In this document: positions 1-9,300 of the stretch, piece after piece | Layout: each line of letters starts with the position of its first letter | Numbering within the stretch: position 1 is the stretch's first letter | From: Haliscomenobacter sp040403615 | Lineage (GTDB): Bacteria; Bacteroidota; Bacteroidia; Chitinophagales; Saprospiraceae | Direction: 5' to 3' | DNA: 64,000 bases | Assembly: GCF_040403615.1 (NCBI RefSeq) | Contig: NZ_JBBAKG010000004.1 | Coordinates: 1 to 64,000, forward strand | Notes under the pieces: model-generated | The model's database searches: none | What the model was told of the DNA's origin: nothing | The model's input: the letters and a program-made list of their open reading frames with translations, nothing else | Program-made: the position numbers and the translations under genes

Positions 1-433
1 CTAAAATGTCTCCTTTGTGAATGCCTTTGAATACAGTGGTGCCATGATAGACATAGTCTTTCCCTTGTCCCAAATCGAAGTAAGCAATAGTGATGGATAT
101 GACCTTTTTTACCTGGGCGTATGCTGAACCTTCCTTGATATGCTCGGTGATGGCTTTTGATGCACCGAAAAGCATCCGGTGAAAGTAGTCGTACTCTTGC
201 GTATTTTGGACTTCGATGATGACGAGCTCCCCTTTTTCATTTTCCACGAGGATGTCTACTCGGTTGAACTTGTCGTCTTCCGTTTCCTTGTTGCTCTCGC
301 TGTCAAGAACTTGTTTGATTTTCACTTCTTCGCCAAGTAGTTCCGTCAGAAAGCCTTCGAGGATGTCGAAATTGGCTTTGTGGCGAAGCATCTTTTTCAT
401 CGCCCAGTCGAAACGAATCAGTTTTTTGGCCAT
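1..433 (-). CDS. Rpn/PD-(D/E)XK nuclease family protein, partial
   Basis: The reading frame starts at an ATG at 433 (protein begins MAKKLIRFDWAMKKML) and runs off the left edge, so only about 144 N-terminal residues are present. The motif 'RVDILVENEKG..' followed by 'IIEVQ' is the D..ExQ core of the Rpn/PDDEXK_2 family (recombination-promoting nuclease or putative transposase). 'EYDYFHRMLFGASK' and 'GTTVFKGIHKGD' are also typical of that family. Members are usually about 280-310 aa, so half the gene lies outside the window. Members are often multicopy and linked to recombination; a role here is not shown. It is transcribed in the same direction as the downstream permease, 83 bp away. Confidence 0.85.
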   Translation of the reverse strand, partial: MAKKLIRFDWAMKKMLRHKANFDILEGFLTELLGEEVKIKQVLDSESNKETEDDKFNRVDILVENEKGELVIIEVQNTQEYDYFHRMLFGASKAITEHIKEGSAYAQVKKVISITIAYFDLGQGKDYVYHGTTVFKGIHKGDIL

Positions 434-516
434 TGCGGTGAATTTTCCAACAAAGATAAGATGTTTTAAGGAGTATAAAGCAACAAGGAAAAAAGCAATT
501 AATGCATTTTCGTCAC

Positions 517-2982
517 TCACTCACTCTTCAACGACTCCACCGGATTCGCCAGTGCCGCCCGTACACTTTGCCAACCGATCGTCAAAAACGCGATCAGCAG
601 CGCCATGCCTCCTGCCAGTGCAAAAAACCACCACTGCATGGGCACCCGGTAAGCAAAATCTTGCAACCATTGATTCATCGCGTACCAGGCCAGCGGAACG
701 GCGATCACCACAGCCATCAACACCAGGCGCAACAGATCGCGCGAAAGCAAACCCACAATGCCTGCCACGCTGGCGCCCAGTACCTTGCGGATGCCAATTT
801 CTTTGGTGCGCTGCTCTACGGCAAATGCAATCAAGCCCAACAAGCCCAAACAAGCGATGAAGATGGCCAATCCCGTAAACCCACTCAGCACCTTGCCCAG
901 CTTTTGTTCGGAGCGGTATTGCGCTGCAAAAGCGGCATCCAAAAAGGTATAATCCAGGGGAGCGCCCGGAGCTATGGCTTTCCAGCGGCTTTCCAAATTG
1001 CTGATCAGGGCTTTTTCCTGCCCAGGTTTGACCCGCACCGAAATGTAGGAGTAAGGTAAAGTATAGCTTTTTGAAGAGTGGTGAAACAAGGCAAAAGGCT
1101 CGATCGCCAAGCGGAACGACTGGGTGTTGAAGTCCTTCATCACCCCAATCACTTTGAAACGCTGGTAGTTACCTCCGGGGTAATTGATGTATTTGCCGAT
1201 CGGATCTTTCCACCCTGCGGATTTTACAGCGGTTTCATTCAGGACGACCGCGGCAGAGTCTGAGCGGAAATCCTGAGAGAAATTGCGTCCTTGCACTATT
1301 TTGATGTCCATAGTAGGGACAAAATCGTAATCGACCATGTAGGAACTCAAGACCAAATCCTTGCTCACCTGATCGCCGTCCAGGCCGGCTTCGGGCACAT
1401 AAAAGTCGCCAAAATAACCGCTGGTAGGCACATCGGTTGACCAAGTGGCATTAATGACCTCTGGTTGGTCTGAGATTTGTTGGCGGAAAACTTCTTCCTT
1501 CCCCTCCAGGCGCTGGGCATTGCGGATGAGCAATACGTTTTCCTGGTTGAGGCCAATTTCCTTATTTCGGGTATACGACAATTGTTGGAAGACAATGATG
1601 GTGCAGGTAATCAAGGCAATCGATATGGTAAACTGGAAGACCACCAGGCCTCCACGAATCCAAACCTGGCGGCCACTCAACACTGGGATGCTGCCTTTGA
1701 TGACCTTGACGATGTTGAAACGCGACAAAAACAAGGCCGGATAGCTGCCACTGAGCAAGCCAACTCCGATAGGCAACAACAACGCTAAAGCTCCTGGCCA
1801 ACCTGAGAAAAGGGTGCTGATTTGCAATGGGGTAGCAATGATTTGACTAAAGAGCGGCAAACACAGGTACAACAAGGCCAAAGCCAGCACACCCGCCCCC
1901 AAACCATACACCGTAGACTCCGTCAGGAATTGTGCGATCAGGGCGCGGCTTCCAGAACCCAGGGCTTTGCGAACGCCCACTTCACGGGCGCGTTGCCCCG
2001 AGCGAGCGGTGGAAATGTTCATGAAATTTACACAAGCCATCAAAATGATCAGTAAGCCAACGGTGCCGTATACATACACCTCGCGGATGCTGCCCAGAGT
2101 GGTTAAGCGCCCTTGTACCCCTGCAGAATACAAGTGTATGGCCTCAAGGGGTTTGAGCTTAAAGTCCCATTTTCCGCCATTTTTCAAAAACACATCAATG
2201 GGTTGACCGATGCGGCGAAAGGCGCTGGCCGCATTTTTTTTGACCATAGCCGGAAAAAGGGCATGCAATGCTTTTAGTCGCTGATCGGTAAGCGGAGCGC
2301 GGGTTTTGACATAGGTATCCACATTCAGCCACACCCAACTCCAATCAAAATACTTGACCACTTCGTAATTGGCTACGGAAGTCAAAAAATCGAATTGCAA
2401 CGAGGATTGCGTTGGAACATCGGCAAGTACTGCCGTTACTTCGTAGGGTTTGTTGTTGAGTTGCAAGATTTGGCCAAGGGGTTCTGCATCCCCGAAATAT
2501 TTTTGGGCCATGCTCTCGGTCAACACTATTCTATTGAGTCCGTCCAGGCAAGTTCCAGCCGCTCCAGATTTAACGGGAAAGGAAAAAAACTCCAAAAAAT
2601 TGGAATCTACCGCCAGGAGTTTTGATTCTGTGAAGCCATGCGAAATTCCGCCTGCTTCCTCGCGACGAATGGCCACATCACCGGGTTGAAATATACGGGT
2701 GTGATCCGAAAAATCGGCAAACTCCCGCCGCAAGGTTGCCCCTACCGGAGGAGGTGTATTGGAGGTAAGCACAGTTTGTCCAGCAAAATTGCCATCTAGT
2801 TGCACTTGATAAATGCGCTCGGAGCCCTTAAACAAGCGATCGAAATTGAGTTCGTGCCGTACAAAAAGCATCAGCATCCAACAAGCGGCCAAGCCAACTG
2901 CCAGTCCGCTGAGGTTGATAACGGCGTAGAGACGGTTTTTACGGAAGTTGCGAAAAGCAATTTTGATAGCGGTGCTGAACAT
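517..2982 (-). CDS. ABC transporter permease, FtsX/MacB type (about 820 aa)
   Basis: 821 aa. An N-terminal membrane segment (about residues 20-43) is followed by a MacB-type periplasmic core domain and an FtsX block ('RAREVGVRKALGSGSRALIAQFLTES'). A second half repeats the layout and ends with 'FAVEQRTKEIGIRKVLGAS' and three hydrophobic helices. This two-FtsX-block layout is standard for Bacteroidota permeases of MacB-like exporters, which usually work with a separate ATPase and adaptor that are not encoded nearby. The substrate is unknown. It is a paralogue of the permease at 19540-21975, with the same start context and closing motif 'NPVESLKSE'/'EPVESLKSE'. The ATG at 2982 starts directly before the positively charged N-terminus. 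Confidence 0.9.
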   Translation of the reverse strand: MFSTAIKIAFRNFRKNRLYAVINLSGLAVGLAACWMLMLFVRHELNFDRLFKGSERIYQVQLDGNFAGQTVLTSNTPPPVGATLRREFADFSDHTRIFQPGDVAIRREEAGGISHGFTESKLLAVDSNFLEFFSFPVKSGAAGTCLDGLNRIVLTESMAQKYFGDAEPLGQILQLNNKPYEVTAVLADVPTQSSLQFDFLTSVANYEVVKYFDWSWVWLNVDTYVKTRAPLTDQRLKALHALFPAMVKKNAASAFRRIGQPIDVFLKNGGKWDFKLKPLEAIHLYSAGVQGRLTTLGSIREVYVYGTVGLLIILMACVNFMNISTARSGQRAREVGVRKALGSGSRALIAQFLTESTVYGLGAGVLALALLYLCLPLFSQIIATPLQISTLFSGWPGALALLLPIGVGLLSGSYPALFLSRFNIVKVIKGSIPVLSGRQVWIRGGLVVFQFTISIALITCTIIVFQQLSYTRNKEIGLNQENVLLIRNAQRLEGKEEVFRQQISDQPEVINATWSTDVPTSGYFGDFYVPEAGLDGDQVSKDLVLSSYMVDYDFVPTMDIKIVQGRNFSQDFRSDSAAVVLNETAVKSAGWKDPIGKYINYPGGNYQRFKVIGVMKDFNTQSFRLAIEPFALFHHSSKSYTLPYSYISVRVKPGQEKALISNLESRWKAIAPGAPLDYTFLDAAFAAQYRSEQKLGKVLSGFTGLAIFIACLGLLGLIAFAVEQRTKEIGIRKVLGASVAGIVGLLSRDLLRLVLMAVVIAVPLAWYAMNQWLQDFAYRVPMQWWFFALAGGMALLIAFLTIGWQSVRAALANPVESLKSE

Positions 2983-3325
2983 GTCAAGTTTTTTTTATTC
3001 GGGGCGAAATTTATGCCAAACTTACAATCATTTGATAATCATATTTTTAGTAAAAACAAAAACCCCAACCTGTGTTCATATTCGGACAAATGTGTACGGA
3101 AATCTCCTTTAAAATTTGCTGATTCAAGACAAGATTAAAATTTTAACAATCTATGATTATTCAAATCCTTAAATTGCATTGTAAAAAAACATCATCTTAT
3201 TACTATTCTAGTCCATCCAGTTTATTTGCAACTTTTTTTATATTTTTGAGTTAGATTACCAGCAGGATAATGGATAAGACTTTCCATGCAACTGTCTAGT
3301 TGTCTGTATTAAATACCAGCCTGAA
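2983..3325. other. AT-rich divergent intergenic region
   Basis: About 340 bp between the divergent permease and response regulator genes. A -7-like TAAGTTTG (minus strand, 3017-3024) faces the permease. On the plus strand TATTTTTG at 3241-3248 faces the regulator, but I see no -33 TTTG at the right spacing for either. No ORF or stable hairpin stands out. Confidence 0.4.
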
Positions 3326-3967
3326 ATGATTAAAGTAACCATCGTTGACGATCACGTTATCTTCGCGGAAGGATTGGAATCTATTTTTTTGGATGCAGAC
3401 GACATTCAAATTACGGCACGATGTCACAACGCGGAGTCGTTTTGGAATGTAATGGAAACCAATAACATAGATGTAGTGTTGCTGGATATTTCCTTGCCTG
3501 ATGTGAGTGGTTTGAATGTGTGCGAGCAAATTGTACGCGATTATCCCAATACCCGGGTTATTGCGCTGACCATGCACGACGAACCCAGTCTGGTGAAGAA
3601 AATGATCAAAAAAGGGGCAATGGCCTACCTGCTCAAAAACACAACGAAAAGTGAACTTTGGGCAGCCATTCGTACGGTGTACAGCGGCAAAAAATACTAC
3701 AATGAAAACCTCATGCAGTTGCTGCTGGATGGCGAAGACAAACCCAAAAAAAATTCGTCGATGGGTGGCCGACCACACTTGACCCGTAGAGAAAAGGAAG
3801 TTTTAGACCTCATAGCCAAGGGTTTTACCACCCAGCAAATTGCCGATAAACTCTTCGTTTCGATCAAAGCCGTAGAGTTTCACCGCAGCAGCTTGTTGAC
3901 CAAGTTTGGGTCTCAAAACACGCCATCCATGATTAAGGAAGCCATTGAATATGAATTTATTTCGTAA
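3326..3967 (+). CDS. LuxR/NarL-family response regulator
   Basis: 213 aa cytosolic transcription factor. An N-terminal receiver domain (about 1-120) has the acidic pair D8/D9, phospho-acceptor D54 in 'VVLLDISLP', and the switch lysine in 'YLLKNT'. A C-terminal LuxR-type helix-turn-helix (about 148-210) reads 'LTRREKEVLDLIAKGFTTQQ' and then 'VEFHRSSLLTKFG'. It overlaps the downstream histidine kinase by 17 bp, so the two form a cognate two-component pair made from one mRNA. Target genes are unknown; the neighbouring permease at 517-2982 is divergent and could be one, but that is inference. Confidence 0.94.
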   Translation: MIKVTIVDDHVIFAEGLESIFLDADDIQITARCHNAESFWNVMETNNIDVVLLDISLPDVSGLNVCEQIVRDYPNTRVIALTMHDEPSLVKKMIKKGAMAYLLKNTTKSELWAAIRTVYSGKKYYNENLMQLLLDGEDKPKKNSSMGGRPHLTRREKEVLDLIAKGFTTQQIADKLFVSIKAVEFHRSSLLTKFGSQNTPSMIKEAIEYEFIS

Positions 3968-5717
3968 AATTTTATTGTTGTTGCTCTTCTCCTCGCTACT
4001 TGTTGCGGTTCGGGCAAATGATTTTTATCCCTCCCTCAAAAAAAATTACAGCCAAAAAAAGCTTGATAGTTTAATCACAGAATATAAAGAAAAGAAAGAT
4101 GCCAAAGGACTCGCCATTGCTTTTGAGCTAAAAGGGGTCTTTTTTCAACACATCTATTATTACAGCAGCTCTACTGTCAGCAACTTCTACGAAAGCGCCG
4201 AAAATTACTTCAAAATCAACGACTTATCCGGTTATTACCGCGTAAAAAAACGCATTGCTGATCTTTACTCCGTTGATGATGTCATGTACAAATACGCTAT
4301 AGATTACTACAAGGAAGCGCTGGGGTTTTACCATCTAAAAAAAGACAAAGTCAAGATCGCTGGCTACAAACTGGATTTACTTAATGTTGCCATCAACAAG
4401 GATACTTTCTCAAAAAAGGAAGATCGCCTGATTTCATGGAATCGGGAAAAGGTCCTCAAAGAAACCATCAATGATTGCAAAAAACTCAAGGATCAGCGCT
4501 ACCTCACCTACGCCTATAGCCTTTACGGTGCTTATTGGTTGCAAAAAGAGAACTTGAATGCAGCGCTAAAATATACCGAAATGAGTTTGGCGAAAAGCCA
4601 ACCCCGATCCTATCTGAAGTCACTCAATCTGCTCCAGAAAGGGAAAATTAAAAAACTGAAAAATGATTTTCCTGGTGCCATCAAGTTGTTCGAACAAAGT
4701 GAATTAATCGCCGAAGTACAGAACAACAAATACCTCATACAATTGATTTGCAAAGGCCAGGCCGAGTGCTATACCGCGATGAACAATACGCCCAAAGCTG
4801 TGGCATACTGGCAAAAAACGGCTCAAGCCATTGAAAAATATTACAACTCTGGACAAACGCAAATTACCCGCTCCCAAGAAATTTCCAACGCCCTGAAGGA
4901 TGTAATAGCTGCCCGGAAATTGATTTTAGAAAAAAAACGCAATCGCGAGAACCTCATTTATTTCTTAGTGACTTTCTTTTTGGTAACAGCAGGTGCCGGA
5001 TTTTGGATAGTCAGGGTGAAGCTGCGGGAGAAAGACTTGATCAATCAACAACAACGAGCTGAAATGGAGCTCAAATCCATGAAATCGCTCATTGATGGCC
5101 AGGAAAAAGAGCGCAATCGGGTAGCCAAGGACTTACACGATGGACTTGGAGCACATTTATCCAGCATCAAATTGTTTATTGAAAGTCAGAAAGACAAATA
5201 CGAATCCACCATTCAGGGCAAACTATTGGAGCCTTTGGCCAAAAACATCGACGAGGCTTGTCTGGAAACCCGCAACATTTCCCACGACCTCCGCCCTTTT
5301 GCGCTCAAGTTTGGTTTCAATGCAGCTTTAGGCGATTTGGTCAAAAAAGCCCAAAACACCCTTCCCGAAGTTGAAGTAGTTTTTGAACATTTTGGAGAGG
5401 AGCCACAAATCAGCGAAGAAGTTGCGTTGATGGTGTATCGGGTGGTACAAGAATTGCTCAACAATGCCGCCAAGTATTCCAAAGCGACCCAAATTACGGT
5501 ACAAGCTTTTTACGAACCCTCGCAAATTTCCGTCAACGTGGAAGACGATGGGCTAGGTTTTGATATAAATGTGGTTAAAGAAGGAAACGGGCTGGGCAAT
5601 ATCCGTTCCCGCGTCGATTACCTCGACGGCCAGGTCATTTGGCAATCCGCTCCTAATCAAGGAACTGCGGTCATTATCTCCATTCCGATTATGGCAACCC
5701 ACGAGTCAATTTCCTAG
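3951..5717 (+). CDS. TPR-type sensor histidine kinase (HisKA_3/HATPase_c)
   Basis: 588 aa. I chose the ATG at 3951 (MNLFRKILLLLLFSS, a clear signal peptide) over a TTG six bases upstream. The periplasmic part (about 25-330) is rich in helical TPR-like repeats. One membrane span lies near 335-357 ('YFLVTFFLVTAGAGFWIV'), followed by a short coiled coil and a HisKA_3 domain with the phospho-acceptor histidine in 'DLHDGLGAHLSS'. The ATPase domain has the N box 'NNAAKYSKA', G1 'DDGLGFD' and G2 'GNGLGNIRSR'. This is the NarX/DesK-like class that pairs with LuxR-type regulators, matching the overlapping upstream gene. The sensed signal is unknown. Confidence 0.93.
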   Translation: MNLFRKILLLLLFSSLLVAVRANDFYPSLKKNYSQKKLDSLITEYKEKKDAKGLAIAFELKGVFFQHIYYYSSSTVSNFYESAENYFKINDLSGYYRVKKRIADLYSVDDVMYKYAIDYYKEALGFYHLKKDKVKIAGYKLDLLNVAINKDTFSKKEDRLISWNREKVLKETINDCKKLKDQRYLTYAYSLYGAYWLQKENLNAALKYTEMSLAKSQPRSYLKSLNLLQKGKIKKLKNDFPGAIKLFEQSELIAEVQNNKYLIQLICKGQAECYTAMNNTPKAVAYWQKTAQAIEKYYNSGQTQITRSQEISNALKDVIAARKLILEKKRNRENLIYFLVTFFLVTAGAGFWIVRVKLREKDLINQQQRAEMELKSMKSLIDGQEKERNRVAKDLHDGLGAHLSSIKLFIESQKDKYESTIQGKLLEPLAKNIDEACLETRNISHDLRPFALKFGFNAALGDLVKKAQNTLPEVEVVFEHFGEEPQISEEVALMVYRVVQELLNNAAKYSKATQITVQAFYEPSQISVNVEDDGLGFDINVVKEGNGLGNIRSRVDYLDGQVIWQSAPNQGTAVIISIPIMATHESIS

Positions 5718-5754
5718 GGTAAACCCTAGGTTTAAAAAGCTACGGGTTTACCCT
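5713..5754 (+). repeat. Overlapping alternative hairpins at the kinase stop codon
   Basis: CCTAGGGT-AA-ACCCTAGG (5713-5730) forms a tight hairpin. Its centre, AGGGTAAACCC (5716-5726), is also perfectly complementary over 11 bp to GGGTTTACCCT (5744-5754). The two foldings exclude each other. The kinase stop codon (5715-5717) lies inside the first stem. No T-run follows, so this is not a simple terminator. Confidence 0.6.
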
Positions 5755-5786
5755 ATTGGCTTCTATCTCAATCATGCATACATTTG
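5755..5786 (+). promoter_or_regulatory. Bacteroidota-type promoter ahead of a candidate small RNA
   Basis: TACATTTG (5779-5786) matches the -7 consensus TAnnTTTG exactly. ATTG (5755-5758), 20 bp upstream, matches three of four bases of the -33 TTTG. Expected start is near 5793, just ahead of the first hairpin of the RNA candidate. Confidence 0.5.
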
Positions 5787-5792
5787 TATTAT

Positions 5793-5958
5793 TATATTGA
5801 ACGAATGAAAGTTCAATTATCTCTTTGAATTTTCAGCATGGAATCTCTTTCTGACTTCACATTCCCTAGATGAAATCAGAAAGTTGATTACCAAATCAAC
5901 AGGCTGGAAATAATACTAGGAAAGGCTGCTTCCGCGGAGGAAGCAGCCACTCTTTTTT
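5793..5958 (+). ncRNA. Candidate structured small RNA (about 165 nt)
   Basis: The interval between the promoter and the terminator is almost filled by four consecutive hairpins. H1 is ATTGAAC/GTTCAAT (5796-5802 with 5811-5817). H2 is CTTTCTGA/TCAGAAAG (5847-5854 with 5876-5883), extended by TTCA/TGAA across a one-base mismatch. H3 is GTTGATT/AATCAAC (5883-5889 with 5894-5900). H4 is the terminator stem at 5924-5948. The only ORFs inside are under 12 codons. I do not recognise a known RNA family. Confidence 0.45.
5924..5958 (+). terminator. Strong rho-independent terminator
   Basis: GGCTGCTTCC (5924-5933) and GGAAGCAGCC (5939-5948) form a perfect 10-bp GC-rich stem with a 5-nt loop, followed by ACTCTTTTTT. 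It ends the candidate small RNA and would also stop read-through from the two-component operon. Confidence 0.85.
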
Positions 5959-5974
5959 ACTTGTCAGTGTTCTC

Positions 5975-6030
5975 AATCACTTTCGCCAATTTATCTTAAT
6001 CACTTTCGCCAATTTATCCTAATCACTTTC
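5975..6030. repeat. 23-bp tandem repeat, about 2.4 copies
   Basis: The unit AATCACTTTCGCCAATTTAT plus three more bases starts at 5975, 5998 and 6021. The third copy is truncated after AATCACTTTC. It lies in the non-coding gap between the terminator and the end of the convergent helicase gene. Confidence 0.75.
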
Positions 6031-6328
6031 CCTCTTTTTTTCAATCGTTGCCAAAGCAAATCATGTGTGAATGCTTCAAATCATTCCAAAAACCGTTGAC
6101 TGCGTAAAGGCAACAACGCAACTGCGCCAAACTTCCTATTTGTTTATTTCATGTATTCTTTTCCATTCAGGCTTTTCCTCTTACTAATATGGTGGTTTTT
6201 ACTGGCCATCTATTGGATAATTCCCCCCTATAGGCACCGGCTTCCGGGCAAGATGTCAAGGAATTGTCAGGGCTACTTTCGATTGAGGGTAGCCTGTTTT
6301 TTTGCCCCAGCTTGGATTTCTTGTTTTC
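6031..6328. other. Non-coding gap with one terminator-like hairpin
   Basis: No convincing gene. Near 6268-6296, CAGG..CTAC pairs with GTAG..CCTG (one bulge) and is followed by seven T, a plausible plus-strand terminator. A hydrophobic plus-strand ORF starting at 6151 runs straight through this hairpin into the antisense of the helicase gene, so I do not call it a gene. Confidence 0.4.
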
Positions 6329-9300
6329 TTAAAAGTGCAGCTCCACCAGCGCACCATTCAGTACAAAATGGACAAAAGTGCGGATGTTCTCCTCTCTAAA
6401 AACCTGCTGTACCCCTGCTTTGCTGAAGTATAAAAACGGTGCAAGCTCCGCGGCTTTGCTGCGGTAACGCTTCATGTCTCCAGCATAACTGGAAAATTGG
6501 ACAATGGCAATGCCTTCTTCACTTTCCAAGAGCAAATCCAACTCCCGTTCAAAAATACGCGCACCCTGAAAATGGCGCAAAGGATACCGTTGGTGGTAAA
6601 ACGGAGACCGGAAATATTGATCCAAATAATTGCGGAAAGCCTGCCCGGCAGGGAGCAATTGTTCCGCGCTGATCCATTCTTCTACCTCAAAACGCTGCAA
6701 CAATCCAGCCGTCATGTCCTCCAGATCACGTGGCGCATAATCGGGCTGCCAGGCGTGAAAGAAGGCTTTGACTGCCCGCGAAACCTGGCTAAAATCGGCC
6801 AATAAGGATTCGATGTGCAAGGGAGAGGCATAATTGATCAATTCACCGGTGCTATGGGAAGGGATTTGGTCCATTAGGTTTTCCTTCCAGGTATCGATGT
6901 ACAGTGGCACCAGTTTTTGTTTGCCCACACGGGGTTCCAAAAATTGCAGATCACCCTCTTTGATGTCAAGAACTTCAAAATCCCGAGAAAAAGTAAAAGT
7001 TTCGGTCTGTTTCAACAAAGGAAGTCCCGCCCATTCCCAGAGCGTTTCGGTGGTACTGGCATCGAGGGTTGGAAAATCATCTTTGCCTTCATGCCAGGCT
7101 CGGTTGAGCCATTTGGTAGGCGTATTGGTAGTCGGAAAAACCAGGAAATCCCTTGCCCTGGTCAAACCTACGTACAGCAACCGGTTTTCTTCCTGCGTAG
7201 CCTGTGCGATTTTTTGTGCTTGCACTTCACTTTGCGCCAAACGTTCGGCCAGGGGAGTACCTTTGAATTGCTTGTCATAAGGATTTACCCAGTAACGCAA
7301 CCAGCGATTGCCGAGGATGTTATTGAGGTCAATCTGGGTATTTTCTTCCGGTACAATACTCAGTCCCCACAATTCAGTGCGAATGTCTTTTTCCAGGTTG
7401 TAACACACCACAACAGGCCATTCCAGGCCCTTACTGCGGTGATAAGTCATGACATTAACGGCATCAGGACTTTCTCCGGCTGCCTGAAAATCTCGTCCTT
7501 CCGTTTCCAGTTCATTGAGCCACAACAATAAACCACCCAAGGATGCTGCGGATTGCAGGCGGTTGCAAGCGCCTTCGTACTGTAAGGCCAATTTGCGCAG
7601 CACATCGAGGTTGTCCAAGCGTTGGTTGACTTTGCCCCAACTCACAATGCGGCGGCGCAAATCCAGGTCTTCGACCAGTAGATCCAGAATTTCGGCGCTC
7701 GACAATTCGATGGTTTCACTGCGCAGTTCGTCCAACCTGCGAATCAGGAAATCGTTGGTTCCCCAGCGGTTGGTCACTTCGCCAGCGTCGTAATCCTTGA
7801 GGTAGTCCAAGCGGTCTTCAACAATGGTTTCGATGTCTTTGGCTGCGCCCAACAAGAGGATCTCGGCGACAGATAGGGAATCGTGGTAATTCAACAAGTA
7901 TTTGAGGCAAGCCAACACCAGTTTGGCCTCTGCGGTATTGAGCAATCCAGCCCGCGCAATGGCGACCTTGAATCCGGCGCGGTTGAGTGCTTCCGCCATG
8001 CTTTGGCAATCGCTATTGGATCTGCACAAGATGGCTACATCGCCAGCAATGGCAGGTCGGTGTTTTTTTTCGCCTTTCGGCAAAACGTAGAGTTTGCGCT
8101 CCAACCAGTCTCGGAGCGCGAAAGCGGTCGCGTTTTCGGGCCAGGGTTTTCCAGGGGTGCGGCCACTGCGCTTTTTGCCTTCTTCCTCCTCTTCTTCAAA
8201 ATGCCAGTGCACCAGTGCCTCCGATACTTCAATGGGCTCCTGGTCCTTGGTTCGTTTGGGAATAAGGGCTACTTGTTCTGGAGGCATATTGCCAAAAGCT
8301 TTGACAAAAATGGCATTGCTGGCGTACACCAGATCTTGCCGGGAGCGCCAGGAATTTTCCTGAATGTCTTCGGGTTTTACCCCTCCAGTTTGCGCCATGA
8401 TGGCTTGCATCAACTCAGGTGCTGCGCCCCGAAAACCATAAATCGATTGTTTGGGGTCACCTACCCAAATACTGTGGCGGGCAAATTGGGAGAGTTTCAA
8501 AAAAATCTCCAATTGCATGGGACTGGTATCCTGAAATTCATCGACCAGCAGCAAGTCCAATTCGCTGCGCAGCACGGTCTCGACCTGCTCGTCTTTGAGC
8601 AAGTCCATGATCAGTGCCTCCATATCGGTGTAATCGATCAAGCCCCGTTTTTTCTTATAGGCTGAAAATTCGTCTAGCGCAGCGATGGCCAGTTCGAAAA
8701 TTTGATCGATAAAAGCCTTGATGTCTTGTTGAAACTGGGGGTGTTGTTCGTGTATTTTGGCAAATTCCAGCAAATCGGCAATGTCCTCTTTGCTCTTGAC
8801 TCCGGGTTTGAGTTTGCTGATTTTGGCCCAATTGCGCCAACTCAGTTCACCGCGCAGGCGCAGGTCACGCTCCAGTTCCTTGAGGTCTTTGACCACGTCC
8901 TTGGTGACTTTGGTTTCGTCTGCATTGCTTTCCAGCCGTTCGATGCTGTCCAGCAGCATTTGGCTCAATTCAGCGTTGAAAGCAGCGGCGCTTTTGGCGG
9001 AGGGCTCGCCAAGGTAAATTTGAAAACTTTCAAATGAACGTTGGCAGCTTTTTTCAAGTACTTCCCTGGAAAAATCGTTGGCGCGGGCAACTTCGGTGAT
9101 TTGGCGNNNNNNNNNNNNNNNNNNNNNNNNNNNNNNNNNNNNNNNNNNNNNNNNNNNNNNNNNNNNNNNNNNNNNNNNNNNNNNNNNNNNNNNNNNNNNN
9201 NNNNNNAGGGCATTGGTGAGGTCTTCGGCTTGCTCGGTCAGTCCTTCCGAAAGGAGTTTGACCCGCACGCGTTCCTGTAATTCAGCGGCTGCTTTTTTGG

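Noticed and set aside
6151..6399. Hydrophobic plus-strand ORF (82 codons) that could be a small membrane protein
   Set aside because: It runs through a terminator-like hairpin and then antisense into the helicase gene, with no promoter consensus upstream.
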